DNA from: CAVUCE01 sp963739985 | GTDB taxonomy: Bacteria > Bacteroidota > Ignavibacteria > Ignavibacteriales > Ignavibacteriaceae | Reading direction: 5' to 3' | Length of the DNA stretch: 64,000 bases | Assembly: GCA_963739985.1 (NCBI GenBank) | Contig: CAVUCE010000021.1 | Location: 558,001-622,000 of the forward strand | In this document: positions 63,145-64,000 of the stretch, piece after piece | How the letters are laid out: each line of letters begins with the position of its first letter | Numbering within the stretch: the first letter of the stretch is position 1 | Made by a program: the position numbers and the translations under genes | Notes under the pieces: generated by a model | What the model saw: the letters and a program-made list of their open reading frames with translations, nothing else | Told to the model about the DNA's origin: nothing | Databases searched by the model: none

Positions 63145-64000
63145 ATGAAAAAAATTAGAATAATATTACTCCTACTTTTTAGTGTGATTTATTTGTTTGT
63201 CTCTTCGCCGATTATTTTCGCGGGTGTAACTGGTAAAATTAAAGGGAAAGGTAATTGATAAAAAGACACAACAACCTTTACCGGGAGTTAACATAATAAT
63301 CGAAGGAACTTCTATTGGGTCTGCTTCGGATATAAATGGTTTATTTAATATCCTTCAAGTTCCACCTGGAATATACACCATAAAGGCCTCTATGGTTGGA
63401 TATCAAACAATTTTATTGAAAAATGTTCATGTAATTGTTGATCATACAACGGATGTAAAATTTGAGCTGCAAGAACAGTCAATTGAACTTAAAAAAGAAG
63501 TTGTAGTAACTGCAAAAAGACCTGTTATTCAAAAAGATGTTACCTCAAGTACTCAATTTGTAGAAGCTGCGCAATTAACAGAATTACCTGTAACAGATAC
63601 TAAACAAGGACTGATGGTTCAGCCAGGTGTTTTTCTTGATCCAATACCTGTGGTTGGTGGTTTGGGTTCAGCTGGTCGTGGTGAAGTTAGATTTTCCATA
63701 AGAGGCGGTAGCCAGAATGAAATAAAATGGTATGTTGACGGCGTAAGACTTTCAACTTTAGTTTCAGGACGTGCTGATTGGGGTATTAAGTTTAATGATA
63801 TAAATCTGAACGCCATTAAAGAAATACAAATAATGACAGGCGGATTTAATGCTGAATATGGGGACGCAGAATCGGGAATAATTAATGTATTTACAAAAAA
63901 CGGAACAGATCAATTTCATGGTTCGGCAGAATATATTTATGGAGTTCCCGGTCAACATCACTTTGGCAATTATCTATATAATAGATATACTGAGAAAGAA
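63145..64000 (+). CDS. TonB-dependent receptor, 5' part (one frameshift)
   Basis: Starts ATG 63145 with a signal peptide (IRIILLLLFSVIYLFVSSPIIFA). One extra base near 63247-63250 stops the frame at codon 38; the next frame continues KVIDKKTQQPLPGVNIIIEG, TSIGSASDINGLFNILQVPP, GYQTILLKNVHVIV, a carboxypeptidase-regulatory-like domain, then the plug: EVVVTAKRPVIQKDV, VRFSIRGGSQNEIKWYVDGV, IKEIQIMTGGFNAEYGDAES. The barrel continues past the window. It sits 55 bases after the permease gene, so it likely imports the same carbohydrate across the outer membrane. Confidence 0.9.

Overview
The window looks like a chromosomal segment from an AT-rich member of the Ignavibacteria or a close relative in the Bacteroidota/Chlorobi group. 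The main evidence is a set of secreted proteins ending in a type IX secretion (T9SS) sorting domain (NYPNPFNPxTTI ... LASGIYxY ... KKMxLLK). A reg_prop-type hybrid two-component system, a TonB-dependent receptor and a monomeric isocitrate dehydrogenase fit this. I see no complete tRNA, no rRNA and no CRISPR array.

Layout. 1-785: start of a membrane sensor with a Cache-like domain carrying CxxCH (minus strand, runs off the left edge). 978-1211: truncated copy of the promoter and 5' end of icd. 1441-8061: minus-strand operon of three T9SS proteins, two of them large paralogues with a papain-like Cys/His centre, headed by a hybrid kinase/AraC regulator (8529-12737). 13017-15242: intact icd. 15.3-20.4 kb: broken hydrolase, zinc phospholipase C/S1-P1-like T9SS protein, small secreted protein. 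20629-22866: katG. 23.1-25.0 kb: a graveyard of gene ends (TerB-like/RND chimera, MacB tail, OmpA tail). 25.3-27.8 kb: 7TM-DISM kinase and NarL-type regulator. 27.9-35.1 kb: two copies of a module made of a 22-bp palindrome, a stand-alone receiver and an SBBP beta-propeller T9SS protein; lnt sits inside the first, decayed copy. 35.3-40.9 kb: two more T9SS proteins. 41.0-45.7 kb: decayed accessory DNA. 45.7-51.7 kb: Kelch, S41/PD40, CMD-family and alpha/beta hydrolase-TPR proteins. 51.8-53.4 kb: eroded DNA with an IS1595-type remnant. 53395-59016: catabolic operon. 59174-63089: divergent GntR regulator and sugar ABC importer, then the start of a TonB-dependent receptor.

How the genes work together. 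The clearest system is 53.4-64.0 kb. Two SDR dehydrogenases, an enolase-superfamily acid-sugar dehydratase, an FAH-family hydrolase, a mutarotase-like protein and a metallo-beta-lactamase-fold hydrolase match the enzyme types of a non-phosphorylating (fuconate/rhamnonate-type) sugar pathway. They lie opposite an importer and an outer-membrane receptor, with a 30-bp palindrome between the units as the likely GntR operator. The second theme is regulated secretion: a hybrid two-component system and a sensor kinase/NarL regulator each lie beside T9SS genes.

Caution. There are many single-base frameshifts, several in A or T runs (lnt, FAH hydrolase, mutarotase-like gene), and several premature stops. 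Some of these genes may be intact in the cell and broken only in this assembly; chimeras and truncated gene ends are more likely genuine remnants.
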